NCBI GenBank assembly: GCA_022495005.1
Contig: JAGYXB010001359.1
Coordinates: forward strand, 1-64,000
Reading direction: 5' to 3'
DNA: 64,000 bases
DNA from: Rhyacophila brunnea
Taxonomy: Eukaryota; Arthropoda; Insecta; Trichoptera; Rhyacophilidae
Shown here: piece after piece, positions 1 to 12,324 of the stretch
Layout: each line of letters opens with the position of its first letter
How positions within the stretch are numbered: the stretch's first letter is position 1
The notes under the pieces: generated by a model
What the model was told of the DNA's origin: nothing
Seen by the model: only the letters and a program-made list of their open reading frames with translations
Database searches by the model: none
Program-made: the position numbers and the translations under genes

Positions 1-438
1 AATGTATTCAAAAAAATATTATTTTTACATAATTTATCTATTTATTTATGTATTACTACATACATATTATATTAATACAGGTGAATATTATATTAATATA
101 ATTAATATATATTATATATAAATATATATTAATTATATTAATATAAGTGAATACATTTGATCTAATTTTATGCGAGGTAATCAGGCAAAGAGGCGTATCA
201 GTGGAGTAAGAAGTGGAAAAAAGTGCTAAGTTAAAAAACATATACTCTACTACCTACAGGCATGCACAAAAGAAGGGGGGGGGGGTTTCGAGTCCGGACC
301 CCCCCCAGAAACGAAAGAAAATCAAATTATGTAGGTAAATGGAATATTACTGTTTTTTTTTGTTAATTTCCTTGTGCCTTTTCTCTCCCCGACACTTTGC
401 AATAGAGTAAAATCAGTAAACTCAGACAATGCTCACTT
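1..438. other. AT-rich intergenic DNA with a G-run/C-run hairpin
   Basis: Positions 55-165 are almost pure A/T with many short self-complementary ATTAATATA words. At 275-308 a run of about twelve G is followed within 15 bases by a run of eight C, which can pair into a GC hairpin and resembles the end of a decayed transposon. No coding exon is seen. Confidence 0.5.
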
Positions 439-960
439 GAGAGTGTGGCGACCTCAGTCTCGGGTAACTGTTCCTGGGACATTACCAGACGTAAACAACT
501 GTACAGATGCTTCACATCAAACGTAGTGCCTCGTGACCTCGTGATACGCTCGACTAAAACCGAGTGTGGTGCGGGGCAGGTTTGGTTTGGAGGGCGTGTT
601 TGCGCTGCTTCTTCTTTGTCAGGACCTCACGACCGACGATCGTGACCGGAATGTTTGGGCTTTCGAACAGTATATCAATGGGTTGGGTCATTGCCGTAGT
701 AATCTAAAGATGGCGCTGGTTGGGTTGAAGACTCGTGTCACTCCATATCAATGTGTCACTCATAAATTGGTGGAATTATCTGGCGCATCGAACGTTTGCT
801 TTAATATGCCGATTCGGCATGTTTGAAATAAAAGACAGCGCGGACAATACAAACGGACACTAACGATTCTAATAATTACGACGGTTAAGTCACGCACATT
901 CTAAAACCACTCGTGGATTCGACTACTCGTAAGAAAACACCCTTAAGTATCAGGTACTAG
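439..960 (+). repeat. GC-richer block, possible solo LTR or transposon remnant
   Basis: This block is clearly richer in G and C than its surroundings and has sharp edges. It contains an AATAAA at about 828 followed by a short U5-like stretch, an arrangement expected of a solitary LTR. Two short overlapping open frames (445-645 and 566-826) resemble no protein I know, and their overlap in two frames argues against coding. No second LTR, primer-binding site or gag/pol is visible. Classification is a guess. Confidence 0.25.
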
Positions 961-3900
961 GAAAAGTGCGTTATTCCGCGGTTGAAGCAGCGAAAATTTA
1001 TAATTAGTAGGCGGGGTAAATGTTAAAGCTAGTGGCACCTGCCAGATTTTGTTAATCCCACCCCCTCCCGTCGCCTTAGAAACCAATGGACAAATATGCC
1101 ACCCCCCAAACCATTTTTTTGTGTGCCTGACTACACAAGGTATTTATTATAATATTTTTTGAATGTTGTGACATGTAGCTTAGCTATGTTTTGATTAGGA
1201 AAGTTATAAGGCCGTAGGTTCTCAACCTTTTTCGAAATGAAACCTTTTTTTGATAGCCAAGTAACCTACAACCGTCTCTCACCACATTTGTATACAAAGC
1301 ATTTTTAGTCGGGGGGTGAAAGCGCATTTAAAATATAGGTTGTTCATGTTGGTACTGTTTTTGCATGTGGATCGTCTCATCATCACAGGTTTATTTAATT
1401 TACCTAGTACTAAACTCACTACTACTGAACTTCAGTAGTAGTGAGTTTAGTACTAGAGGTAAATTAAATAAACCTGTGATGAAACTGAAGTATCTACCTA
1501 CTGCTGAATTTACTGGCAATCAATAAAATTTTATTTTCTGTATACAATTGTACTTCTTCTTGTGAGGGTAATATTTGTTATAACGTAAATCTGAAAGTCT
1601 TGAATTTAGATTTGTTATATCCACTATGTTTTATTTTCTCAAATAAATAAATGAGGTACTAGTATTGTTATTTATTTTTTTCAATCGAGTGTGCCCCCCA
1701 TGTATTAAATAAAAAGAGGGGCAAGGAATCGGCTTTCTCATACAACTGAATGAAGCAGGTCAACAATAGCCGACAACTTACGAGAAATAGCGACGCGATA
1801 AAAAAATGCAGGGCATCACGGAGGATTTACTTTGGTCATTATAACGTATCCATATATTTTGCCGCAAATTGATTACCAGCCTGCCTCAACATACTTTTTC
1901 ACGATACTTGCATGCTTCACCATAGGTACTTTCATATAACATGCCGCCCCTAGGATGCCAATTTATCACAATATTATTATACATTATTTTTTATCTTGAA
2001 GAACAGAGCTCATGTAGCATTTATTTTTGTCTTATTTTTTCACAATACGAAATAAACTGGCAAAGCAGTGCACTGTGTAGCTTTATAGTTATAATTAAAC
2101 GATGGGGGACAAAAAGGTACCTGGTGATTTCATAAAAGTGCTAGCCGAGACAGCTATTTATTCACTGAAGATTTTGTTAAATACTGATACCTATACGTAA
2201 CTGGTATGAAGCAAGAAACATGCACCGTCGCATCAAAATTATATTTAATTAAGTATTCAAAAAATAGATAGTCAGGTACATACATAATATTTTTTTTGCA
2301 GGTACGTAATACCTAGGTACTTATGTAATTTAGCATATTGCCTCGGATTAAATTAAATAAATATAATATTATTTGGTATATTCTTGTTAAAACAACCTTT
2401 TCGGACATCTCGGAAACATACCTATTATTATCGAAGTATTCTAAGTAAGTAGGTAGTAAAAAATATTTTGAAAGAGAATACATATAGTTTATTAATATGT
2501 ACATTGGATTCAGAAAATTTAATCCGGGTCTAATTTTCTAATGGGTGTCTTTAATTAATTGATTTTCGATCTATAATAATTTTGAAATCACTTTGTTCAT
2601 TCACTATAAATAATATTTATATTTGAAATTGTTTCTTTCAATTCTAATTAAGTACATAATATACGAACATTACATTAAATCAAAATCAATTTCAAAGTGT
2701 GTGGTTTCATATTTTAACATTAGTATTGCCTGGGTATTAACTTTTAACTAGATTATTTTTCATTTTTTCCTGAATAAAGTAAGTATTATTAATTAAAATA
2801 ATTGCTAGATAATGTACAAATGCATTATGCCATTTGAATCTGAGAGATTATCACAGGCCTCAGTTTATTTTGTAGGTATCTACCTACTTATAATAATATA
2901 TAGAATTTATTATAATATTGCAATCAGAGTACCAGCATCCACCATCACAAGACGTAAACATTATGAATGCACTATGCAGGTAGCTCTTTTACGAATCGTT
3001 TCCATTCATTTCAATCAGTCAAACTTTAAAATTATGCTTATATTATGTATATCTGTGTGCATCTCTTCAAAACCAATCAATTATTTAAATGTACCTACTG
3101 CAATATTTTTCGTCCAGTGTAGTGCGTCGATGTTAAAATTATATTCAATAATTTAACTGTAATACGTATATAAAAATAATGATTTAATATCGAAATATTT
3201 AAATATACCTAATATAAAGCCAAGCAACGTCAAACTTATATAGTTTAGTTATTATAAGCTTAGTCGTTTTCAAGGTTATTACTTATTATGATTTATTCTG
3301 ATAGAAAGTAAAAGCACGGTACCTATTATCAATAGATTCTCCATCTATGACGCCCATTTCTGGAGTAATTTTTTTATTTTACGATCTGATCATTTGTCAA
3401 CACTTTTCAAGATATAAAAATATTATTGAATGAAAAATTACACATACAATAAGTATTCAAGTTTGTATTGATTGTTTTAAATTGCATTCCAAGGGAACCT
3501 GTTATCCAAATGATTTACCCAAATTCCCGATTTTGAATGTATAGAAGATTTTGAGAGGCTTTATTCCTATCTGTGTATCTCAGTCTTATATACATACTAT
3601 AAGTAGGTATTTACCACTTTTTAAAATAAATTATACAATATAAAGTATGTGTGTCTTATTCTTATCGCGCCATTCCCTAACGAAGGTCGGCCATCATCAG
3701 GGCAATCTTTGTTTTATCATAATATGCTGCGGATCAGTTCGATGGAGCTGCACTAGTACCAACCATAGGGATTCTTAAGCTCTGAAATGTGGCTTGATAA
3801 GTTGAGGAATGCTGGACGTCTGTCCTCTCATAACGTGGCGACGTATACGTTTTTGAATAATTGTACTTTTTTTTAAATTTATATGTGTGTACTTACTAAT

Positions 3901-4192
3901 TAGAAAGTCGACAGTACGGTTATCAAATGTGTATAGCTGTAAAAAATCTAAAGAAATTCTCCGGAGATCAAAGCTGGAATAGAATGCATTCAGACTTATG
4001 AGTAAAATATTGAATAGTAACCTCAGACTTTCTTGTTACTACTCGTACCATAAATCAAGACGTGTTTAATAATAATATGTTGCAAAATATTGATGTTGAA
4101 TTCAAACGAGGTTAAGAAAAATTACTAACATTAACTCAAATTGAAAAAATATGTAAGGTAGCAATCAAATATGTTGGATTTATATTATAAAT
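961..4192. other. Intergenic DNA without recognisable genes
   Basis: It is AT-rich with frequent TACCTAC/GTAGGTA words. Apart from the hairpin at 1380-1483 I see a hAT-like end near 1218 (GGTTCTCAACCTTTTTCG) and a C-rich patch at 1057-1113 of probable transposon origin. Open frames at 1941-2135, 2313-2504 and 2812-3156 have low-complexity composition and no family resemblance. Confidence 0.5.
1380..1483. repeat. Long near-perfect inverted repeat (hairpin, about 50-bp arms)
   Basis: The left arm (1380-1430) and right arm (1433-1483) are reverse complements apart from a 2-base indel, with almost no loop (centre GAACTTC near 1430). The arms start CATCACAGGTTTATTTAATT. This could be a tiny foldback MITE or a snap-back product. 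No flanking duplication is clear. Confidence 0.85.
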
Positions 4193-4468
4193 ACATTGAT
4201 GTGAGTGGCTGGGACACGTATTCCGGATGCCGCCAAAGAGTGCGGCACTTCGTACTCTTGTGGCACAGCCTCAAGGGTTCCGTCGCCGTGGCCGGCCCTC
4301 CCCCACCCTGCAGCGGTGCTACAAAAGCGACCTACGTGCTGCAGGTCTGACATGGTGGGAGGCGCAGGAGTTGGCGTTGGACCGAGGGAAGTGGCGCCAA
4401 CTTGTGCTTGCCCTATGCCCCACGTGACAGGGTGGAAGAAGAAGAAGAAGAATAAGACATTGATGTGA
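4193..4468 (+). mobile_element. 5'-truncated non-LTR retrotransposon (LINE) with 12-bp target duplication
   Basis: Element bases 4205-4456 match the last part of the larger LINE copy at 33,175-34,407. They encode the C-terminal end of its ORF in one frame (WLGHVFRMPP..., GRRRGRP-type basic stretch, TWWEAQELALDRGKW) and end in about six GAA units. The insertion is flanked by the identical 12-mer ACATTGATGTGA at 4193-4204 and 4457-4468, a direct sign of target-primed reverse transcription. This copy keeps a 5-base segment (ACGTA, near 4216) missing from the longer copy, so here the frame is intact. Truncation leaves no enzyme domain. Confidence 0.85.
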
Positions 4469-6140
4469 AGATGATTAAGTCATACCATTCAAATATAAAT
4501 AGATCATCGCTGAAAAAATATTAATATCCAGTGGTACACGATATAATATATATATACTCATTAAAAGACTTAAAAAGCGAACAAGAGCCCGCTAGAACGA
4601 TGAAGTACAGACAGGAAGGAGAGGCCTCCGTCCACCAGTGAACCAAACTGACGATGGTTACTTGTTCTTATATAAATATCAAATAATAAAAAGCCTTTTT
4701 ATTTCTTACAAACAAAAGTAAATGACAGTTAAATGACTATATTATCTAATGAATATATATATAACCTATGAATATATATATATTATGTATGTATATCTAT
4801 ATATGGTGGTATTATCTACTTATTTTCTAGTTTATTTAATATTTATTATTATTATTTTTTATATTTTTGTATAATACAATTAAGATTTTTTATTTTTGTA
4901 TATAATACTATTAGATAATGTTTATAAATTGAACAATGTCATGTAATTAGTTTATTTGGTTTGTAAGAACCCCTCATCGGGTGAAGGCCTCCTCCAAAGT
5001 GTTAATATCTGGCCTCTCTTGTTTCTTTCTCCTTGTTCTTATATAAACACTTTAATTATTATTAATCACTTAATTTTTAATACTATCTATTATCCGGAAT
5101 TTTCGAATAGTGGGGATTCTACTATAATATATAATTGCCTCTTATTTAATATATATAAATGTCAAAATAATACGGTTTCTGAACGAGTTCATATGTAAAT
5201 ACAAAATAGAGTTTTTGTTTTGAGATCTGCTAACCGTATAAAAAATGAAATTTATGAAAATTATTTTTATCATTTTCCACTTTTAGCGCTGATTTATAAA
5301 TAATCGAATTTTAGCATGTAGGTACCTACCTGGAATGTTTAAATACGTAATAATTAATTACTCTCAAGTAAAAAATAAACATCTGATAGCACGCCTATGA
5401 CATTGTGGCAACTTTTCAAAGTTACGATTATTACGAAATATTATTGGAAGAGCCCATCTAATAATTCTCCTATACAAATGACTACTTAGGATTTTATGTA
5501 TTGGGGCGGTCACCAATAAACTAAGGACTAAGATGTAACATTTAATCGTAAATAAGCGCAATTGGCCCACCCACTGTATTATGTAGTTACTTTTAAAATC
5601 AACCAATTGATTAATCACACAAGTCAAAACGAAAACATAATTATATATAGATATTCTTTTAAACATTTTAAACTACTGTTTCTACCAAAGAACAGATTAA
5701 TAAATATAATGCATAATCAACTATTTTTTTTATTCAACGAATAATTCACAAGATTTAAGAATGTAACATTATAATTATTGAATATACATAATTATGAAAA
5801 CACTTCTGAAAATATGCTCGTATATTATAATTATTATAACCAATAGAAAAAAACTTTTTGAAAAAAGAAAGACACGCCGCGGGAATCAAACCTGCATCTC
5901 TCGGATGTCGCGCACCCACATTGACCACAATGCTAAAGGAGTCATACTTTAATTACGACAAATGTTAATTAATGGCTTTTGATACTCACTGAAGCGCTTT
6001 CTAAATTCGCACATAGATCATGAAACATTATAATGTACAGGAAGCAAGAAATGCGTTGCAATTTCTTATATATTAAACATGCATTCTTAATATGGAATAA
6101 TATTTTGTTGGTGCTCTTTATATCCTAATAGATATATTCA
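4469..6140. other. Intergenic DNA with inverted LINE-like 3' fragments
   Basis: Two short fragments resemble common insect LINE 3' ends: 4560-4665 on the plus strand (GAGAGGCCTCCGTCCACCAG) and 4950-5050 on the minus strand (read in reverse, GGAGGAGGCCTTCACCCGAT). Each is followed on the plus strand by the same CTTGTTCTTATATAAA word, at 4663 and 5034. TATATA microsatellite DNA lies between. The remainder is AT-rich with no recognised gene. Confidence 0.4.
5860..5945 (-). repeat. tRNA-like SINE head
   Basis: On the minus strand there is a B-box-like GGTTTGATTCCCGC preceded by a tRNA-like stretch with GGTCAATGTGGGTGCGCGAC. The acceptor stem does not close and the anticodon arm is unclear, so this is better read as a tRNA-derived SINE remnant than as a functional tRNA. 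Confidence 0.35.
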
Positions 6141-7040
6141 GTAACGTCCATGGCCCCCATAATTGAGGGCTAGCAGGGCTCTAGCCCGGGGGCCTAGCGT
6201 GACGGGTCGACCAGTGAAGTGAGATAATCTCAAACAACAAATTTGCAGTAAAAAAAAGATATTAACATTTTACAATATGTGACTGTGCGATGCAATTTGA
6301 TGTGATATCATGATCGATATAATTAAATAATAATTCACGTGTAGAATTTTATTTTATAATTATTTTTTGTGTGTCCCTATTTCCAGACTAACAAAAATGA
6401 ATATTTATTTAATATAGCGAAGGGTTGCATGTTACTTGGCTACCACAAAAGGGGGTCTAGATCATCATAATATGATCCCGAGTGCTAACAGCTCAATAAT
6501 TCATGTGGATTTATTTATTATAAAAAATACACAGAATACTTACTCTTAGGCCCGTTTCAGACAGGACACCGGTGTCGCACTCATATATAATAAGGAGGCC
6601 TTTGTATTCGAATAAAGGGTCCATTGTATTTTGTTTATGAACGCCTCAGAGCTAATGAGTCAACGCGTGTCCGGTACACTTTTTCGTCGGCCGCTACATT
6701 ATCAAGCCGCCGATACATTCTTTTTTATTACCGCAGCCAGTTTTATGTTCTAATTTATAACGCGAAATTATGCGTTGACTCATTAGCTCTGGGGCAAAAA
6801 CATAATACAAAGGCCCGTTTATTCGAATACAAAGGTTTTCTATATTATATCAAGCGCGACACCGGTGTCCCGTCTGAAACGCGCCTTAAGTTTACCTCGC
6901 GGAACCCTGGAGCTCCATGGAATACCATTATGAAAAAACTTAGGTAGATCATTACACTGTAACCAGGTTGGGTGGCCTGTCAGGCATCGTGGCCTAGGAG
7001 GGGGCGTTTAAGGATGTGGGGGCCATGGTGACGTCCCTAT
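6141..7040. mobile_element. Decayed TIR transposon (ACGTC..ATGGCCCCCA ends)
   Basis: The left end (ACGTCCATGGCCCCCATA at about 6144) and the right end read in reverse (ACGTCACCATGGCCCCCACA from about 7036) form imperfect terminal inverted repeats about 900 bases apart. The interior carries no transposase frame and is interrupted by a separate MITE (6546-6889). Superfamily is unknown. Confidence 0.5.
6546..6889. mobile_element. MITE with TTAA-type target site (piggyBac-like?)
   Basis: Terminal inverted repeats GGCCCGTTTCAGACAGGACA at 6550 and, in reverse from 6885, GGCGCGTTTCAGACGGGACA both continue into CCGGTGTCGC. The flanks are TTAG (6546-6549) and TTAA (6886-6889), as expected for a TTAA duplication with one substitution. 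Inside, CTAATGAGTCAACGC and its complement form a second inverted pair. The 107-codon open frame at 6624 lies wholly in this MITE and is not treated as a gene. It is nested in the 6141-7040 element. Confidence 0.65.
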
Positions 7041-9861
7041 GTAAAGTGCCGCCCTTAAACCGATTTATAAAGATGTCTTTTTTATATTCATTTTTGAATT
7101 GTTTGCAAACACGTTAGGCTACAGACACAGACAAATACACAGAAAATCTTTAAATTGACATTTACCCAAACTATTATCAAACAGTCGTGGTTTTAGATAC
7201 GCAGTTATGTTGTCAGGATTTTTTTGCTTTAACTATTTTTAACCTAAGATGCCGACACTTTGTCATAAAGTTAATTACTTTCTAATTACCTATCTATATT
7301 TCTTGACATCCGAGTATCCGACCATTGAAACTTAATATTGGCTTCTGACAATGACAGTTTTCCATAAACCAGATGAGACGATACCTCTGTTAGAAAATTT
7401 GTTTTAAAATTAAATTTACTTTAATGTTTCAAAATAATTCCGCTCATTTTATTTGTATGTGTTGGTTGTTTCAATCTATGTGGTAGGTTTTTAGTAATTT
7501 AATACTTAATTCAGTGGTGTATCAATAAGAACTAACAGTTGTAGATTTGCCACCATTTTGTGTCACTGATTTAAAATTTGATGTAGGTACCTAGATAATC
7601 TAGATTTAAGGAAAATTATACAGTAGGTACAAAACGGGTAAAAAATTGTAAAACAATATTTTAATTATTAAAATAATGGTTCAACTACAATTTGATTGTT
7701 CAGCGAAAATTACATGATATTTTCGGACAATATCAAGTTCAAGGATTTTAAAATCTTCAAAAGCGTTATGAGAAACGTGAGAAACCATAACATCTTTAAA
7801 AGGTTACGGCTTTATGTCGTTTCTGGGCAGAACGTGTCATCGGGCAGTACTTTTTTGAAAATGCCAATCGAATTTCGCAAATAGTGGATGGTAACTATTA
7901 TCGTGATATGATTATATACTTATATTTTTTACAGGAATTGGATGGAATTGACAAGTAAAATTATTATGATTTCAGTGTGATGGCACCACCTCTCGTAATG
8001 CGATAACTCCCGCAGACCACGTCGTGGTCGTCGCCACATTCACTGGCTTCCGAGATCGTATGATTTAAATAACACTGTTGAACTTCTTCTTATGGATTTT
8101 TCCAGAAACGATTCTCAAACATAATATTCGACGCTTCATCGGTGATATAGAGCCGAACTTATCCGTAAAAAGTAAAAAAAAGATCATCTCTCAGAGGAGT
8201 CAGATGATTATTTGAACAATATTAGACATAGGTCGGTATACTATATACTTACGTATTATGTCATATCGAAAAAATATCACCTGCCTGATTAATAGGTTTT
8301 TTAGAACATTAAAATGAATCGTCCATTTCATTTGAAAACCTTGTATACATAATATAGTGGTGATTTTTCATGAAGCAAGTGGGTGAAGAAGCTTCGTCAT
8401 AAAAAAGCCCACATTTATCACACCCCCGACCTATGATATTATAATATCACTGTAAGTGTGAAAAATCCTAATTCCATAACTTTTTGTGTTTTTTGACACT
8501 CAATTAATGTGGTATAGCAGATAATGCCAGAACTGTCAAGTCCATCAGTCTTCTATAAACCCTAAAACCGCTGGTGACATGTTAATTGTACGAAAAACAT
8601 TTCACCGTGGCACAGTTCGTCGGGTGCTTTCTATCAGAATGAGATAACTTTACCTATACTATATGGTCTCAAATTTTATTAGATTCAATATGAACATTAA
8701 AATTTATTCAATTTTCATGGCCGATTTTGACAAAATTCATGAATTCAAGAATGAAAACCTAACCTAACCTAACCTAACAAATTTTAACAAGTTATCTTCG
8801 CCAATCGAGACTCTGCAGTAGCTGTAGCACCATCAGGGGGTCCACGACAGCGATCACCCTCTTGTTCAATAGATCATTTCTGACTATTGTAGATTGGTGC
8901 TCCAATAAACGTGTATTTTTTGAACTGGCATAAATAAATTAATTTAATTGCGTGATTGAGTTATTCCTTTTCCTCCCCTAAGCGAAGCAGATCCGATCCC
9001 TATTTTCCAACCCCAACCGTGAACGTAAGAAGGTAGAAAAGGTGCTTGAGTTGTATGGCGCATCTGAACTCGTCTGTGAAAAAAATTGGCGCATGGTATG
9101 CAAAAGGTTGCAAGAACCGTGTTTTATTTAGACATGAATTTTATGTCAGTACTATACGACCCAAATAGGTTGGACGGTCTTTAATGTACGACCATATATT
9201 TCCGATACAACATTTCACGGTGAAGTATGATGCGGCGAACTACACACGTACAAGTTTCCGGATACGAGTATATCATAGTAAGTGTGAAAAATCCTAATTC
9301 CATTACTTTTTGTGTATTTTAACACTCGAATGTTTAGCGGATAGAAAATTCCTGTCGAGCATAACGGGCTTCCACGGACCCTAAACACGTATCTAATTAA
9401 AAATTTGCTTGCATAATATTATTGGCGACAAACGGATGACATTAAAAGCATAAGTATTATAAGATGGAGGTATGTACATATCTGTTTAGTTACTCATTCT
9501 ATTCATTTTACAAATAATTTTGAAACCGGGTTAATCAGTTAGCTTTGATAAAATTTGTTTCCCATGGAAACTGTGCTAACTGTAAATTAAATTATTGTTA
9601 TTATTTAGTAATTTATAGACTACAGTAGGTAATTTCCATATAAAATTTATTGTTTCCAAATTTCCTCCCATTGTCATTAAAGTGTTTAATATATTACACG
9701 TAGACTCGGTGGATTAAAACTTTTTGCTTGAATAAGTATCTGGTCGTGTCGCACGCCTCGCTAACCACTGACACCGGTGATAACCACACGTTGCGGACTG
9801 CATTTTCTATATTGTTAATATGGAATGTCTGTATACGGGGTTTAGGATGATTCGGCACCGG
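7041..9861. other. Intergenic DNA with a dispersed repeat pair
   Basis: A segment of about 115 bases at 8448-8570 recurs in the same orientation at 9276-9395. Both begin GTAAGTGTGAAAAATCCTAA and share the downstream TTTTTGTG..TTT..ACACTC spacing with many point differences. A higher-GC stretch at 7980-8165 contains a short palindrome (GACCACGTCGTGGTC) and might be a decayed coding relic. No gene is recognised. Confidence 0.45.
8756..8778 (-). repeat. Interstitial telomere-type repeat (CCTAA)4
   Basis: Four perfect CCTAA units at 8758-8777 equal the insect telomere unit TTAGG read on the other strand. The run is too short to be a telomere. It may be a microsatellite, a repair scar or a retroelement-associated trace. 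Confidence 0.6.
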
Positions 9862-10226
9862 GACAACTGGGCGTCACGCAATTGAATCAAATTCGAAAAT
9901 AAATAGACTTTCGTGAATTATAGTTAACGTATATTTAAAGTGTTATATTATTATTAAATACTTGGTGAGAATTTAAATTACACGTAAATAATGATTTAAT
10001 TGTGCATATTATGTTCAAGTTTCATTGAGAAAAGAGTTCTGTTATTTTTATATTATAGCCTCAAGCATGATAATTCTCAATCCGCAATAAAAAAACATGT
10101 CAAGAGCAAAATGAATTAAAACCACTAAGTAGTAGGTAGGTACTATATAGGAAACTGATTAAAATGAATATTTATTTCATTCAATAGTGCGGCGCCCAAT
10201 TGTCCTGGCGTCCAGTCGTCCCATTC
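9862..10226. mobile_element. Probable TIR element remnant
   Basis: GGGACAACTGGGCGTCACGC at about 9861 and, read in reverse from about 10,226, GGGACGACTGGACGCCAGGA are imperfect inverted copies. The interior is AT-rich and non-coding. The ends are diverged, so boundaries are approximate. Confidence 0.4.
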
Positions 10227-12136
10227 CCCTGAACACGCTCCGTAACGTAGAGCAACTCAGGGGGCATGCGACTCGTTGTATAGTTCGGAAAATGCACAGC
10301 TAGCCGAAGCGATTAAAAACCGGTCTTACTCCGCCTATTACCTTACTGCGCCCCGTAGTTTCCAACACGTACATTCCCTGTGCTCAGATACCTACACCAC
10401 GATTTAATTCTACCGATGGACACATGGTTTCAGCTGTAACTAGGGTGACCGTATTTTCTTGGAAAAAATAAATTAACAATCAGAAAAACGTTCATAAAAA
10501 TAGCATTTTAATTCATAGGTACATTGTATGCCCATATAGAATCAGAAGCTTTGATATATTCAACGAAGGTATTAAAATGACACATAATAGTAACAAATCG
10601 TAGTGAATGATATAATTTTGCACGGTTAACGAAAAGGCAAGCTACTTAAAAACATATAAAATGAGAAATACAGTTGAAAAGTCATTTAAATGCGACGTAT
10701 GACCGCATGACGCACACAAAACGTAAAATGAATAATGATAAGATCAATTATTAATAAATAGTAAATACGATGGTTGTAAACACAGAAAAGACTTCGGAAG
10801 CTTTCACATCTATTATGAATAAGTGATCTAAGATTTTGCATATATGCCTAAGAAGAGATTATAATAATTATAATACTTCTAGGTTATTTTATAGTTGTCG
10901 TGATATGTATATTTGCGCGGTAAAAGCTTATATTTTTAATAATATATTTTTAATAAATAAAATAATAAAATGTTTACATATTAACCTTAATTACTTTTAA
11001 TTATTTTTAGTTTATTACCCTCCCTCACCCACTCACATCTAGATGCAAACGATTAGATTTCACAGCGTTAGAGAATATAATATCATTATATTATTATAAA
11101 AACACAAACAAAAATCCTAGTTATTAGTCTTCGGATGATATTATATCCAGACGATCCAGACACACCCGTTGTGGAGTATCTACGTTAATGTTCGATGTCG
11201 ACGCGCTTTCTTTCAGTAGGTAGGTACCTACATAATCTTGCTTTGAAAAAAGAATGAAGTTTTGTTTGCATTTTTGAAGTCTGCTGTTTTTTATAATCAA
11301 CTCTCTAAAATTACGAAAATGCGTGTAATATATTAAGTAGGTAGTTTAATTTTGTTATCTAACGAATACCTAGTCAATAAAGTGTTATTAGACACTTGGA
11401 TTTAAACATATTGTATAACATTCACAATAATGTTCACATTTGACCGGATATTTGGTCCGTTATATCCGAAATCTTTTATAAGTAAGTTTATTACTAAGTA
11501 AGTACTTTTTGTTTAGGATAAGTGCCGTACCGTCCGTACCTAATGATAATCAACGCTCGAAACGGAAAAGTTAACGAACTGGAGCGCCCAATAATTTTCT
11601 GAAGATATTAACATACTCGTAGTTATCAAATTATATACACATTAATTAAAGTATTATAAGTATACAAATTAGTATTATGGTATATTATGACCTATCTAGC
11701 TCAGACGGTCAAATTATTTTTCCACGAGACGGAGTGATAATTTTACCGATTTCATGAACCGGAACGGCGCTCCGGTGGGCTCCGGTTCATTTCGAGCCCA
11801 GATGATAATGAATATTTGTTTGAAAAAGTGCCCGAGTGTGCTCCGGAAGAATGTCCCGGGTCTGGTCTAGCGGCCCTGCTATCTGCAGATTTGTTATTAT
11901 TTTATTAAAACAAAAATCTTCAAATATTAAGATTTTAGTATAAATAGGTACTGATAATTAAATTTATTCTATGTTTAAGATGACGAATTTATCGAATGGG
12001 TCATTTCCGTTATAATATAAAATGCTTTACTGGCTATGCGCAAAAATCACAGATGGCGTGAACGCACGTGTATTACAATGTCGCCTATGCAACGTGCTTT
12101 AAATGTTTTATATTCACACAGATACGTAATTATGGT
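10227..12136. other. Intergenic DNA upstream of the U2 gene
   Basis: The first 200 bases are GC-richer and probably transposon-derived. The rest is AT-rich. At 11,757-11,880 a patch with repeated CTCCGG words resembles other low-copy repeats in the window. I do not recognise an insect PSE or TATA element just before position 12,137. Confidence 0.4.
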
Positions 12137-12324
12137 ATCGCTTCTCGGCCTCAAGGCTAAGATCAAAGTGTAGTATCTGTTCTTATCAGCTTAATATCTG
12201 ATAGTTCCCGCATTGCGGGACCAGTATATTAAACTGATTTTTGGAATGTGACGGGAAGTTCGGGGCTTGCTCCACTCCTGTCGCGGGTTGGCCCGGCATT
12301 GCAGTGCCGCCGGGATCGGCCCAT
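12137..12324 (+). ncRNA. U2 spliceosomal snRNA
   Basis: The sequence starts ATCGCTTCTCGGCC, the universal U2 5' end. It contains the branch-site recognition GTAGTA at 12,170-12,175, the following CTGTTCTTATCAGC, the Sm site GATTTTTGG at 12,236-12,244 and a 3' hairpin around GGCATTGCAGTGCC. About 188 nt is the usual U2 length. U2 pairs with the intron branch point in the spliceosome. Compared with the fly sequence as I recall it, the stem I loop reads TCAA, stem IIb is CCCGCATTGCGGG, and stem IV has G-C pairs where the fly has A-U; these changes keep the stems paired. No poly(A) tail follows, so it is not a processed copy. A 3' box is not obvious, so a non-transcribed gene copy cannot be excluded. 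Confidence 0.9.

Noticed and set aside
445..826. Two overlapping open frames in a GC-richer block
   Set aside because: They overlap in different frames, have no recognisable domain or splice context, and fit a repeat better.
6624..6947. 107-codon plus-strand frame
   Set aside because: It is contained almost wholly in a MITE with clear inverted ends.
7980..8165. Possible coding relic around the GACCACGTCGTGGTC palindrome
   Set aside because: Reading frames on both strands are short or broken by stops and no family could be named.
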